Assembly: GCA_022316685.1 (NCBI GenBank) | Contig: JAKJHU010000039.1 | Location: 7,249,808-7,313,807, forward strand | From: Progne subis subis | Taxonomy: Eukaryota; Chordata; Aves; Passeriformes; Hirundinidae | Reading direction: 5' to 3' | DNA: 64,000 nt | Part shown: piece after piece, positions 35,916 to 48,230 of the stretch | Layout of the letters: each line of letters starts with the position of its first letter | Numbering within the stretch: the first letter of the stretch is position 1 | Notes under the pieces: generated by a model | The model's database searches: none | What the model was told of the DNA's origin: nothing | The model's input: the letters and a program-made list of their open reading frames with translations, nothing else | Position numbers and translations under genes: made by a program

Positions 35916-38880
35916 AGCATATGTGCATTCTTTTCTACACAGATTTTGCAGGGGAAGTAGGGAAAATCATGCTGGCTGTAAGATTTTCCTTAGTTTCTTT
36001 TGCAAAAGGCTGGATGATACTAACAGGGGACAGGCTGGAACTAGTCAGCCACAGATTGTGCACCTCAACACAGCTTAGCTCTGCTTTAAGCTTCTGCACA
36101 GAAGAGTCAAAGTCACCCAGTCAAGGGATATGAAACCTGCTAAAGCCTACTAAGGGCATTAGATTTAAATAGTTGCAATAAAGCCATCTCAGTTAATTGA
36201 TTTTTTTTTCCTTCTGTTGAATTTTTCTGGTTTTTGTCCTCTTGTTAGCAAATCAAATGAGCCTGTGGGACTGCTAAGTGCAGATTTTAGCCTACAGAGA
36301 TAGGATGACTCACCTACAGCTTACCATGATGCATTACATGTCAATCACTGAGATGAAATTGATCTGCAACAAAAAACTTAAGTTGTCAAGCCCTACACTG
36401 CAGGCTGACTTGACTATTTAGAATCCTAAATGGCACTGAGTATTCTTTATACTTGAGCTTTTATTTTGGAAAAGAAGTTGAAATCTATCAGAGGTCCTGC
36501 CAAAATTGTGACCCATAATTTCAACTACCACTTTATCTGACTCTTCAGAATAGTGTTTCTGAGTTGCACTATGAAACAGTTCTAAATATGTAAGTGTATA
36601 TAAAACAGACATACACATACATATATATATACTATATGCATATATATACTTGTCTCAGAAGGTTTTATTTGGTAGCTACTACTTCACTTAATTCAGTCAC
36701 TGCCCTCCACGCTCAATCACACTCTGGTATTTAACCTCTTCACACATGGGGAAAACAATAAACCCCTAATCATAGTATGTTCTCATAAGGAAGAATGTCT
36801 TGCCCTCTGAAAATAAAGAGCAAAAGTGATTGAGGAGCAAAAACATTTTTCTACCTTGCCTAGATTGTTCTACATAAGGTGTATATTAAAATTCTTAGAG
36901 TTTACAAATCATATGTCATAAGACAGAAATAAATTACTTTAGTTGGCTCAAGTGTGAACTGCAAATTAATGAATTATTTGTAGGTTTAAATTTAAAATAG
37001 AATTTATTTTCACATTAAAAGGATGTGTTCTAATTAATTCTTTAAATTAAAAGATAGCAATGCAAAAACTTTTTTGTGGAAAGAGTAAACAAAATAATTA
37101 ATAACTCACCATTTGTGAATTTGCTAAGTATTTTTTTAAGTATTAGGCTGAGCTCTGCACGGTACTGAATTCAGACAGCTTTGTTGACTCAGAAGATGCC
37201 TAGAGAACATTTTCTTCAGTGCTAAACTGTATTTACATGGACAAAAGAAAATTTCTCTTCTGGTGACACAGGCACCGAGGAAGAGGTTGCTACCTCTGTT
37301 GAGGCAGTTTCCTTCTTCGTAAAATTCTTTGCTTGAGGCACGTGGGTAGGGACTGCACAGAATTTTCACTACAGATTCATGGAGTAAAAAACAGGTGTGT
37401 TTTCTTGCTTTCTTAAGCATGGATAACTGCCTCAATATCTGTCTACACAGAACTAACCTGGTCTCAGCATCTGTATTTATACCTCAAAGGAAGAAATACT
37501 CTACAAGCTGATAAAATTTGTGACAGGCCAGACGGCCATAACAAAGCCAGTTCCTCTGGGGAAGTCAGAATTCCCTTCTTCCCCAGCTTTATGTCAGCTT
37601 CCCTCGTACAACCCCCTCCAAATCTCTTTGCAATCAAACTTTCCAGGGCTCAGCTAACGTAGAAAGAGCATCCAGGTACATCCTTGGAAGTGATCCTCCA
37701 CAGAACAATGAAATAATTATGATTCACTAGCAGGCACAGAAATTATGGCCATTTCATGTTGTGATACTCAATCTCCACAAAAAGAAAAATCTAGGTTATT
37801 TCTGCTGATTGAGAGCCAAGATTGCTAGGACTACACGAAAAGGTTTAAAACAGCAACTTTAAACACAACAAATCTGCCTCCTCTCCTCTATAAAAGGCAG
37901 ATTGAGGTGACACACAGATCCTACTCCTACCTATATTGTGCTGTACTGCTTTGGCCTACATGAGTTAAAAATAAAGCAAGATACAGCTTGGTAACCAACT
38001 TTATTTCTATTATCTGATATGCTTCTGTTCACAACCTGTATTTAAATACCACGATAAAATTCAAGAAAAAGTTAGGGACTGTGTTCTTTGCTACATCTGG
38101 CAGTGAAATGTAAGAAGAAAGCCAAGTGAACAGAAAGAGCTGCCAAACTGGAAATGTGTTAACCAAAAGCATTCTACAAAGTGTTGGTCACTTACTACAG
38201 ACCCTGGAGGAAAGTACAGTAGATTTCTGCCATCCAGAGCAAGGATGAGTCAGAACATTGGCACAGTGATACTCTGGGATACAGAGGGAAAGACATCTTT
38301 ATAGGAAGTGGAATTATACAGCTTATCAAAACCAAGTTACAGATATTTCTATCCCCAAATTCTATGTTCGATCATTTGTTATTACCAGGGGAAAAAATAA
38401 ATAAACTAATGCATCAGCTCTTTCTCTGCAGAGCTGTAGTAGCAAAGAAAATAAAGGTTGTAAAATATAAATTTCAATTCCTCTATTAGAAACGCAACGC
38501 TGCTGTTAAAAAAAAAATTAAATAATAATAAAAATAGAAATAATAAAATAGCTTAGAAACTCTAATAACTAGTACTCTAGATATAAAAACATAAATGCTA
38601 TTAAACTGATTTTTTGTTGTTGTTTTGTTTTAATCCATAGAAGTATTCATATGGAAGACCATGAATGTTTATAGAATTTGATTGGAAGAAATCTGAGTTT
38701 CAGAGTTTTGATGCACACTGTCTTCATGATCTTGGGAGACTTCAGAGGCATATCTATTCTTGTGCAGATGACATTTCTTACTCAAGCCAATAGCCCCTTC
38801 TTTTCATATAAGTTAAAGCATTCACAATCATTATGTCTCTGCAGCACAAGTCATCCATTCCATACGGTGCAGAACACTAA
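35916..38880. other. Non-coding AT-rich DNA
   Basis: Contains an interrupted (TA/CA)n microsatellite at 36609-36651 and a 9-bp inverted repeat at 37556-37586 (CTGGGGAAG / CTTCCCCAG). Open frames do not exceed 99 codons and are unrecognised. Confidence 0.55.
36609..36651. repeat. (CA/TA)n microsatellite
   Basis: ACATACACATACATATATAT followed by an interrupted TA tract. Simple repeat. Confidence 0.9.
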
Positions 38881-38896
38881 GTCATGAGCTCATGAC
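38881..38896. repeat. 16-bp perfect palindrome
   Basis: GTCATGAGCTCATGAC equals its reverse complement. No dimeric factor site is an obvious match. It lies about 70 bp before a CR1 fragment. Confidence 0.7.
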
Positions 38897-38965
38897 ACTT
38901 TGCTCTTCATATATCTCTACTGCCCCACCTCTTGTCCTGATCCAACTAGGTCTGGGTGACTTTTC

Positions 38966-39160
38966 ACAGAGCCATCATAGAAGGGCTTTAAAGATCATCT
39001 CGTTCCAGCACCCCCCACCACGGGCAGGGACACCATCCACTAGACCAGGTTACTCAGAGCCCCACCCAGCCTGGCCTTGGACACTGCCAGGGATGGGGCA
39101 TCTGCAATTTCTCTGGGCAACCTGTGCCAGTGTCTCATTACCCTCTGCGCAGTAGTACCT
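38966..39160 (-). mobile_element. CR1 LINE 3' end, antisense
   Basis: The clearest CR1 text in the window. TTTAAAGATCATCTCGTTCC, GGGCAGGGACACCATCCACT, AGACCAGGTTACTCAGAGCC, CCAGCCTGGCCTTGGACACT, CAGGGATGGGGCATCTGCAA and TTCTCTGGGCAACCTGTGCC run in the order of the antisense CR1 3' untranslated/terminal region. Divergence from the usual text looks modest, so this is younger than the other copies. About 195 bp survive. The copy ends near CATTACCCTCTGCGC. Open frames crossing it on both strands are artefacts. Confidence 0.93.
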
Positions 39161-40242
39161 ATGTGTAGAGGACCTAGCGTAAAAGGAGGCCAAATTTGGC
39201 TGGCATATATCATTCTAACAGTAGCTGATAACATCTTCTGTTTGAATAGTTCACCTTTGTAAAAGGCACTAAAACCAGAGGGCCTTTTTACATAGTTTAA
39301 TGCATTCACATAATCATTGATCATGCAAAACGGAAGTGGAGTAAACAGAAGAATCTTTTCCATTTCCCTGAAGCTCCAAGACATGGAAGAGGCAAAGCTG
39401 GATTTTCTGTCCTTTACACAGAAGAGAAGGAAGAGAAGAAGGAAATTTGACAGTCAATCAAGAAGTTGCACTTCATGACTGACTGTCAAATGCAGGAGTC
39501 TCTTTAAAGAAGATTTTACTCCCTGCTTCTTTGAAGAGCTGTAATGCACAGAGCCGCAACAGTCTGAACTTTCTACTCAACACAGCACAGAGGTTTTGTA
39601 TGTGTGCAATAGGCATATTAACAAATTCTAACATGCCTGGCTAAAACAAATCGTGCTTCCAGGTAAGATTAATCTTTGAATAACTTGGCTGCCCTTGGCA
39701 AAACGTTCCACGTTCAGCAACAGCGCAGCTACAGTGCCTATACGCAGGCTGGATGCTGGGGCCTCAGCCAGGAATTAGAAGATGGAAATGATTAACATCT
39801 GGTGCTCACTAGCATTCACCATAGCCACTGAACAGAGGCTGGTGCATCTCTTAGGATAATTACATGTGCTGTGACTGAATTAAAGAATAGCCGTGGTGAC
39901 CCTTGTAAAATAAGCTCTGAAGTCACAGGTCCTGTGAACCTATATTGCTCAAAATGGGTGAACTGAGAAGGCCACAAGGACTAGTGTTATTAAGGCATGG
40001 GTAGGAAACAGAAAACTAAGCACAGAAACACGTGGCAATAGTTCAGTATAGCTGCACAGTCTAGGTTTCAGCAGTCTGGGGTGATCTCAGCACTTTTTTT
40101 TAATGAATTTAAAACACTTTCGGAGAGAGCAATGATTTCTGCTGTTCTGCTACAGTAGGTCCTAGACCCATTTATGAGAAACATGGATTTTAATATTCAT
40201 GTCTTCTTTTCCATTTCATCTCAACAGTTTAGTGATTCTTCC
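39161..40242. other. Non-coding DNA with a possible conserved-looking patch
   Basis: An 11-bp inverted repeat lies at 39446-39490. The patch 39680-39900 retains five CpGs (in ACGTTCCACGTTC, CAGCGCAGC, TACGCAGG, AGCCGTGG) in an otherwise CpG-depleted setting and has balanced composition, as conserved enhancers often do. No gene is seen. Confidence 0.4.
39446..39490. repeat. Inverted repeat, 11-bp perfect arms
   Basis: TTTGACAGTCA (39446-39456) and TGACTGTCAAA (39480-39490) are perfect reverse complements across a 23-nt loop. The TGACTGAC words inside the right side extend the similarity imperfectly. Confidence 0.75.
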
Positions 40243-40256
40243 CCACAAGGTGGCAG
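40243..40256 (+). promoter_or_regulatory. CTCF core motif candidate
   Basis: CCACAAGGTGGCAG fits the CTCF core CCASYAGRKGGCRS at 13 of 14 positions (A at the fifth instead of C/T). CTCF sites organise chromatin loops; orientation matters, and here the core reads on the + strand. Evidence is the motif alone. Confidence 0.45.
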
Positions 40257-40679
40257 AAAGACCACACAGTTGACCAATAATGGCTATACCAAAGCTCTGC
40301 CTTGTCACAGAATTACCACCTTCAAAGTCCTACTGCCCAAGCAAAACAAATCCTTCAAGAATTAATTCTGTGTTAATTGGAACAGTGCAACCTATCCATC
40401 TGATATAACAAAGGTTTAAGGAAGAAGATCACAAACAGGAAAGATTAAACTGCTTAGTCATCATGACCTACTCAAACATTACTATGCAAATGGAGGTTTT
40501 GCACAAAAGTCAACCAGCAATACCTCGGCTATCTGAACGGAAATGGATATGGAAGCAATTTGGATAAGAAAGAGGATCATATTTTAATACAAATAAACCC
40601 AGCCTGGAGGGGGATAACCTGCTGTTGGATGAGCTTTCAAATAATAAGCATTCATTAAAAGAAGCTCAAGATCAGGCTT

Positions 40680-41130
40680 TTAATACATAACTTTCAAGAT
40701 GGTTAATGAGGGTAGTAACCACGTGGAGAATGCCCCAGCCTCAGATCACACGGGGCTGTGCATCTGGCCATGGAATGGGGCAGCAATCGGCTCTGGAGAA
40801 CAGGGCTCTCCTGAGCAGGGTCACCAGGAGTGATGGGGGACAGGCTGGGCAAAAGTTGCCTGGACAGCCAGTCATGAGAGCCTTCTAGCTGGACCAGGAT
40901 CCAGGGTAGAGGCAGGAGCAAGACATGATCCTGGCATGAAGCAGCTCGGGATGATGGTAACAGTCTCTGCAGCCTGGAGCACCTCCTGCGCTCCTTTCCA
41001 TGCAGGTCAGGCTGGGGAGCCCTCACGTACCACTGCAAGGACAGATGAGCCAGGGCTGAGCCTGAAGCCCTGCTGCCTGGCCAGGGCCCTGCTGTGTGCC
41101 ACAGGCCTCCTCTTAACAGAAGAGGTGTAA
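40680..41130. other. GC-rich patch, unassigned
   Basis: About 450 bp of clearly higher GC than the flanks, rich in CAGG, CTGG and GGGCT words, with open frames of 111 codons on - (40703-41038) and 60-64 on +. The translations have no recognisable family. It could be a decayed repeat, a non-coding exon or a GC-rich enhancer. Confidence 0.4.
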
Positions 41131-44100
41131 GGGACTTCTCTAAACTAGTGATTACCTCTGCGCTTCTCTCTGGATTCCCCTAAGTTGGCTGATCCCAGTG
41201 ATGCACAGCAGAAGCAACTCTTGCCCAACTCTGTATTTTTCAACCTCTCCCCTTTCAGGATCTCTCTTGGTATCCACCTGACACCGTTTTCTTTTTTTAC
41301 AGCAGACAAAGAGACATGCCACATGCACATTAGAATCCTTCTCGACCTCTGTCCCAGATCCTCCAGCTTTTCCTACACCTCCAATCGATAAATTGCAATT
41401 TCCCCCTTGAGGATCAGCATTAGGAATAATCCTCACAAGCTCTGGAAAGAGCTCCAGCCCTGGCACACCATATGAGTAACTGGCCTTTTCAGAGGCTTGA
41501 AAAACAACAGTTTAGGAAATATCTTTCAGTCAGTAGAACTGACTGCTGTAGTTATTTCAGAATAAAATAAGAAGCAAACGGTAACATGAAATCAGGGCAA
41601 AAGCCAGTTAAAGTGAACAGAAGCATTAAAGCCAAGCATATAGCACTAAACTGTCCATGTGCCAAAAAGGCTGGACATGACTTTGTCTTGATAACAAACA
41701 TTCTCTTCAACTTCCAAAAATGCTCATGTTTTAGTAGAAAAAAAATATTCCAAAGTCTGTTCAAGCCAGAAAATCAAATTAAGAAAGCATTTAAAAATCA
41801 GCTTAAAGTGATTAGAATTTTTGTGAAGTGTAGAAAAAGGGATTTTTAAATCATTTTTTCTTGTCAGAAAGTACATCATTTGACTGAGAATGTTGCCCAC
41901 ACACAAACAGAACAGCTACAGGAAGCCAGGCTGTGCTATGTGACAGCTCCAATGTCCACCACAGTGCCATAGATACTGCAGCCTCAGCAGTGTCACCCCT
42001 CCCTCCTGCTCCAGGCCTAGAGGTCAGGAAAATAGGTTTGTAAGAATTTAGTTGGCCATTTTTGTGCCTTTTCCTCCCTTCTACAATGAGCTGAGCTGGA
42101 CCCAAGTTAGAAAAATTAATTCACTGAAATACATTAACATTTTTGGGGTGCCACAAGCAAACTTTTTTGTATCTTTACCGTATGTTGGATTTTCAGTTTA
42201 AAGCAGCCAGAGTACTCCAAGGTAATTTAGTGGAGTTTAAGAATAGCTTCTGTTTATACCAGCGAGACTGTGCATCCACAGAGACTTTGCCCTAAATCTA
42301 AGAGAAGCAAGGGCACATAAGATTCTCTTCACAAGGAAAAAAACCCCCACGTTTCAAGTGCTTCTATTTCATGTATGAAAAAGATTAAAATTATGACAAC
42401 CTTTTCCATAACTGAAGCTAGAGAAAAATATTATCTTAGAGCTGAAATTCAGAAGATAGGTATTTGTCACCACGATGGTTCCCAGATCTCCACAAAACCT
42501 CAGGGGAGCTGCATCCCTACTCTCACGTGAGAGGTGACGGAGGTGGTGTATCACATTTGCTTCATCTGGGCCTCTCTGATCTACTTAAATTGTCTTCTTT
42601 TTAGGACAGGAACAGATGCTGAGGGTTGGCTTTTACTTAATAGAAGAAGCCTGATAGATAAACATCAATAAAATGCCCTGCAATACCCCAAAATTCTTGC
42701 ATTGAACTACTTACGGCACCACAGAGGAGGGAAAATGTCAGGCCCTGCACGGGTTGTTGACTGAGGGGGTTTCTTCTCTCACCTTGATCTCTAAGATTTT
42801 TATCTGAGCCAAAAAGGAGGTGCATCTGAGCCAAATGTACTTTTTCCATGAAGATGTCATCTCCAGGGTATGCTGGATTGGCATTTTTGGGTTGAGCCAA
42901 GCAGGGTCAGTTCTGATCTCCCTAGCCCGCACTGCAGTCTCCCCTCGATAAGCACCCCCATGTTCTGCCAGGTGCATGATTATCCTGCCTGGCAGCCTTT
43001 AGGCTTTCACACTGCCAGAACATGGGGATATGCAGAAGTGAAGGAAATGAAGCAGGACACCAGTTTTTCTGTCTTTTTGCTGAGATCCTGCAGTCTTCCT
43101 AAGATGCCTGGTTTCAGTGCTAAGTACTTGAGTTACTTGTTAAGAACAGTCTGCTCCTCCCCCAGAAGAATGAGCCAGAGGAAACCCTGCAAAATTTTTG
43201 GTTGGCTATATGAAGAAAAACCCACTTTGCTATTTGTTGTGGTTAATGGATCTCAGGGTATGACCAAATAGGTAAAATGAAGGTAAGTTACTGGAGCACT
43301 ACACACAACGAAGGCACTTTGTTGCCAAGTTAAAATACCACTGGTTTCATACAGCCATTATTGTTTTGGCCACTCTCTGCAAAACTGAGAACAGTTTCAT
43401 GCACTTTGTATCTCTAACCCAGCAGCAATGATTTAGTATCACCTAGATAAACAGTACGAAGCCCTAAAAACAAGGCATTCAAGAACCTCTCTTGCAGCTG
43501 TTTGTTTTATGGCATGTTCACAGGTGATTTATCCCAGATTAACCTGTTTAATTAACTAAATTGGGCATAAATATCATAGCTATGTCTTTCTTATTCCATG
43601 AAACCTTATCTGAAGTGCAATCAAGTTTGTAGGTCTTTAAAAGAAAGTCAGAACTCTAGCATAAAATCTAACAAATTCGATCAATCGTATAAAAATATGA
43701 AAGCATTTATAACACTGTATATTCATTTGCTGAGATTATATGAAAAAGAAGAATTTAACACAACCAAGAATTTAGCAGGTTTTACAAAAATCACTCAAGT
43801 AAATTTGCTCAGTGTCCTTCATCCTCAAGGATATGTTGCTCATATCCTTAGTCAGTTAAGCTCTAATTGCACTGTAGTTTAAGATGGAAATAACTTACAG
43901 ATCTCATCAAATTTATGTGACTGCAAGGGCTGTCAGAGAAGATGTATCAGATAGTAAGCTGAGGATATATTTGTTCATAGTAAAAAGGCCAAGCAAAAAA
44001 AAAAAAAAAACCTATCTTCTTCCTACATCCATCAGCTGAGGCGAGAACATATAACTGGTTTAGAAGATAAGCCAATAACTAATTCAGTCATGTGGAAAGA

Positions 44101-45130
44101 GCTGCCATGCAATCCCTCCCACCACCCACAACATTTTTCCACCCACATTGTTTGTGCTGCTGCACAATCCCCACCTAAACTTTTAGAAACTGAAATTCAT
44201 CTCTTGGCAGTCCTAAAGCTTTGTTATTTCATCCCACGATTCTTTGCTTTGTTGGCAGCCCAATATGTTAATGACAATGAAATCTCTACAAGCCTAATTC
44301 AAGACCTTCAGATGTCCACAGCAGCAGTCACTTGAAAGGGAATCTATCCTTATTAGAGGAGAGAGGACTTTCAATCAATAACTGTCAGCTGTACATTTTC
44401 TTAAACTGTGCTGTCAATGGGATTTTTCCTCCTTCCTTATATCAGCCAAATGCTTTTCATACTCACAAATGTGAGAGCCATTTAGTCACTCCATGCATCT
44501 GTTTGGATTTCCGTTTCTTCAGTAAGAATGCCAACAAAGAGGCCAACATTGACTGTGATTCCTGTGTTATCTGCATACGCATCTAGCAGAAATTGTATTG
44601 AGACCATAAACTCATTTCCCATTCTGTAGGTCACTGAACAGCTGCTGGTAATGATTTTTTGCTCACTAATGACCTAGGTTATATTTGAATCAGTGCCCTA
44701 GAGGTGAAAAACTCTGTATTCCATTACTGATTCCCTGAGTCATAAAATCCCTTGATAATTTTTTTCCTAGCTGGCTTTTGCAGTATTATTTATTATCTTA
44801 GAAAAATTCCAAGTTCATCAATTATCAGGAAAATACAAAATAAACAGCTACACATATAAGAGATGAAAGTATTTACATCAAATGACCCTCAAAATGGGGC
44901 AATACAATGGAATCAACGCCATATAACAGTCAAATGGGTCGGAAGTAAGAGGCTTGTGACCCACTGAAAGGAAATACTCTGTCAGGAGAATAGAATTGTA
45001 TAACCAAATATACAAGTAATGCATTATTTCTGGCATAGTAAAAATAGCTATAGTAAAAGAATTATAACCTTGGCTTTTAACCCCATTCTTAAGTAATACT
45101 CCAACATATATCACTTGCATATTTAAGTTA
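41131..45130. other. Non-coding DNA
   Basis: Alternating AT-rich and mildly GC-richer blocks. The longest open frame is 133 codons on + at 42870-43271, unrecognised, overlapped by shorter frames on the opposite strand. A16 run at 43995-44010. No named repeat or RNA. Confidence 0.5.
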
Positions 45131-45187
45131 ACCTGATCACTTCCTTGTGGGTCCCTTCCAACTCAACATATCCTATGATTCTGTGAA
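45130..45187 (+). mobile_element. CR1 LINE 3' tail fragment
   Basis: TTCCTTGTGGGTCCCTTCCA, ACTCAACATATCCTATGATT and CTGTGA match the very end of CR1 elements, normally TTGTGGGTCCCTTCCAACTC...ATTCTATGATTCTGTGA. Only about 58 bp are recognisable. The sense direction is +. Confidence 0.8.
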
Positions 45188-45722
45188 CTATACTTCGTCT
45201 AGAAACAAATTATACGTATCATTTGCCACATTATGACCTCCCATGTGCTGCATACACAATACTCCTGATGCCAATGCAGGATTAATGAAGAGAAACACCT
45301 CAGCTCTTAGGAGAAAAAAATTTACTGTGAATCTTAAAAACCACAGATTTTTGTAGGAAATGTAGCAAGCTGCTAAAGAGATATGTAAGTGCTTTAGCAT
45401 CTCAGTGTCCCAGCACTCTTCAACTATTACTCTTCCTACCTGCTGTGCTTCGCTTCAAAATTCACCACTGCCACGGGGGTGAGGGGAGTCTGTTTGCTTT
45501 TTCCATGGCTGCACCACATGGCTTTCACTTTCATCAAAACACAGCAAAAGTGTCACAGGGGAATCATTCCCTTGGCTGCCTTAGCGCTGCTGATCTTTGA
45601 CCTCTGAAGGAGATGGATTCCAGGCACACTTCTGCCTGACAAGTGAACCATGTAAAATCTTGATGAGGTGTGTGTTTTGTTTGATTAACAAGCCCTAAAA
45701 ATCGAGGGAAAGCTTTGTCTAA

Positions 45723-45723
<1 letters not shown>

Positions 45724-45758
<35 letters not shown>
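45724..45758 (+). repeat. Poly-A tract (A35)
   Basis: Uninterrupted run of 35 A. No AATAAA signal lies just upstream, and I see no gene-like sequence before it, so it reads as a homopolymer microsatellite rather than the tail of a processed transcript. Translation of the opposite strand as poly-F explains the odd 88-codon frame at 45564-45830. Confidence 0.9.
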
Positions 45759-45759
<1 letters not shown>

Positions 45760-45869
45760 CCCACCCTATCAATGAAATGTACTGACCTAGAACAGGAAAC
45801 TCTGCCATCTACATAGGTAAAAAAGCACATTAGTACATCAAAGTGGCATTTCAGAAAGATACAAAGGGC

Positions 45870-45975
45870 AACAGCTACGCGTGCAGACCTTGTGGCAAAA
45901 GAGGAAAGCTTAGAGCCATGACGTCATAAATCTCAGCAACTCCTGCAATGCACTGAGCACGCACACGCAGAATAA
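45870..45975. promoter_or_regulatory. Small CpG cluster with a perfect CRE
   Basis: Five CpGs in about 100 bp (GCTACGCGTGC, ATGACGTCAT, GAGCACGCACACGC) in a region that otherwise almost lacks them. The centre is TGACGTCA, the full palindromic cAMP-response element bound by CREB/ATF/AP-1 dimers, at 45919-45926. CpG-containing CREs decay quickly when methylated and unselected, so their survival hints at constraint or an unmethylated state. No TATA box or coding start follows convincingly; the 62-codon frame beginning at 45975 is not recognised. Confidence 0.45.
45919..45926. promoter_or_regulatory. CRE palindrome TGACGTCA
   Basis: Exact 8-bp cAMP-response element; the only perfect copy I noticed in the window. 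Near matches occur at 14348 (TGACGTCC), 20136 (TGACATCA) and 59126 (TGACGTAA). Confidence 0.6.
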
Positions 45976-48203
45976 TGATTCTGCTCCCTGGAGGAAAAAG
46001 CTTAGGAGCAGGAGGAAAGAAGAGATTATTTTTAGCTAAGGGAACCCTTTGTCTTGCAGCATTAAAAATCCTTGAGTTGGCTTCTCACAATAGCAGCCTT
46101 GTGCCGTGCTCTAGTTTTAACTCATCGAGTGCTACAAAATGTAACAATTGCAGAGTAATGTGACACCTTCTAAAGTTCCTATTTGCTTTTACTTTACACC
46201 CTTTTGTCTCTGATTTAAAAATTTGCATACATAAACGTTTTAGACTTTAGCCAGAAAATTCAAAGCTCTTGTTCTTATTTATTACCTAGTTATACATTTT
46301 CATAAATAAAACAGACCTGAGTAACAGAAGCAAAAAGCAACATTTATTAGAGTGGTGAGTTTAAAGTGTAATACCTGAAATTAAACTGAAGGTCCATTCC
46401 CATTTGAACATTTTATCTGGTGAGACACAGATCTCCCTTTTCCTCTAATGCCAAAGAAATTTGATTCTACATCCATTAATAATCCCAGATGTCAGCCACA
46501 GACAACATTTTCATCAATCATTGCATTAAAGCACTGACCAAAAGATATACCTATAGAAGAAGTAAACACACTTTCCACTACCTTAATGTCTTTAATGTGT
46601 TTTCAAGACTTTAAGCCATTTTGCTGAAGGCTACTTTTAGAAACATGAAGAGACAACTACATATACATCTCAGCTGTGAGAAATTTCATTTTGTTTCACA
46701 AAGAAAAAAGAAATCATATAGCCTATTTTAACCGCATCTTAGATACTCCCAAGTACCACATTACATTTTGTAGTATACCTGGCTGTTGCCTTGGGCTAGT
46801 TTGGACCAGCTTTGACCTGGTCTCTAGGACACGTGGAAGAGCTGTGACTGCCTATTTTGCTCCATGGGGTAGCCTGGTAAAACAGGGTATGTCTACATCA
46901 CACAAATCAAACAAGGTGAGCTACCCACACAGCCCCTGAAAACATTTATTCAAGTACCAGAAACAAGACAGACAGTGCAGTATTAGTCTGACTAATAAGC
47001 AGGGATAATTAGTCCATATAGAAGCTTGTACTAATGAATTTCAATGAAAATGGGCTAAATCTAATTACCTAACATTTTTTCTGGTCAAGAGCACATAGAC
47101 AAAGTGTTACTATGAATTTTCTGGTCCACCGTAACTGTCCACACATTTAACCTTTCAGTGCAACTCATACCATGTTCGTTCCACAGCCATACCCCTAGAA
47201 CAGGCCTCCTGATGCTTGCTTGAATGCTGAAGAGAAAAAGAGGAAGACAAAGCTACCTCAGGTGTTCTTTTACATTGGAACACAGCTGGTGAACAGAAAA
47301 AAACCCACATACTGCTATCATCACATCAACTGTTCTCCGCTGCTGACTTCTGCTTAGGGCAACCTTTTAAAAGTATTGGGGTAATGGAGACAGCAGAGTA
47401 ACTACAGCAGGGTAAGAGGAGAGAAGTATTATCCACCCTTCATTTATCAAAAATCCCACACTTTGCCATCCCACATCATTGGGCATCTCCTGGAAAGCAA
47501 ATGTCTTCAGTGCCTGAGAGGCACAGATCATGACAGACTCATCATGTACCTACCACACAAAAATTTTAGCACTGCAGAACTTGACTCTTTGACAGCAGCA
47601 AGTCTGTTCCTTAAAGTTCAACCTCTCCATCACTAACTTTTTTAATAATTGCTCATTATATGAAGAGCAATAAGTAGTTACCAAATGTGTCCTAGTCTCC
47701 TAGAACATATAGTAGATAAAGTACAGTGCTTATTGATATCTGATGCTAACTTTTCTAGCATGTAGAGAAACCATAAGCAAATAAACATGTTGCAGAAAAA
47801 GTGTCCTAACTCAAATGTTAGTCTCACCCTTCATAGGAAAAGCATCTGAAATCTGTTAATAACTTGAACTTTAGCTCTGTCTTAATAAGATACAGACTTG
47901 ATTCTTTCAGTAAGCAAATTCAAATGTTTCTAAAAATAGATATTACAATCCATTGTGACCAAACACTTTCTTGGCATTCAGTTCAAAAAACAGTACAAAT
48001 GAGGCATGATAATCCTCGATAGTACAGGATGTTTAAGCATCTAATTAATATTAGCAGGCAAAGACTAATCAACTGTTGTAAAGAAAGTTGTATAAGGCGG
48101 TCTAAGAGCAACAAATCAAGTAACACTTGCTTGAAAACAAATCCTACTCTGATTGTCAACATTTGGGCAGTAATTAATTAACAAACATAGACAGGAATTA
48201 CTT
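45976..48203. other. Non-coding AT-rich DNA
   Basis: Open frames at most 87 codons, none recognised. No repeats beyond short A/T runs. Nothing else seen. Confidence 0.55.
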
Positions 48204-48230
48204 GGGGGGGGGGGGGGGGGGGGGAAGGGG
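48204..48230 (+). repeat. Poly-G tract (G21 AA G4)
   Basis: Twenty-one consecutive G, then AA, then four G. It could form a G-quadruplex. Length is likely variable between individuals and error-prone in assemblies. Confidence 0.9.

Noticed and set aside
42870..43271. 133-codon open frame on +
   Set aside because: No similarity I can name, no clear acceptor-donor framing, and shadow frames on the other strand.
45724..45758. A35 as the tail of a processed pseudogene or SINE
   Set aside because: No polyadenylation signal, no gene-like or SINE-like sequence upstream, no visible target-site duplication.
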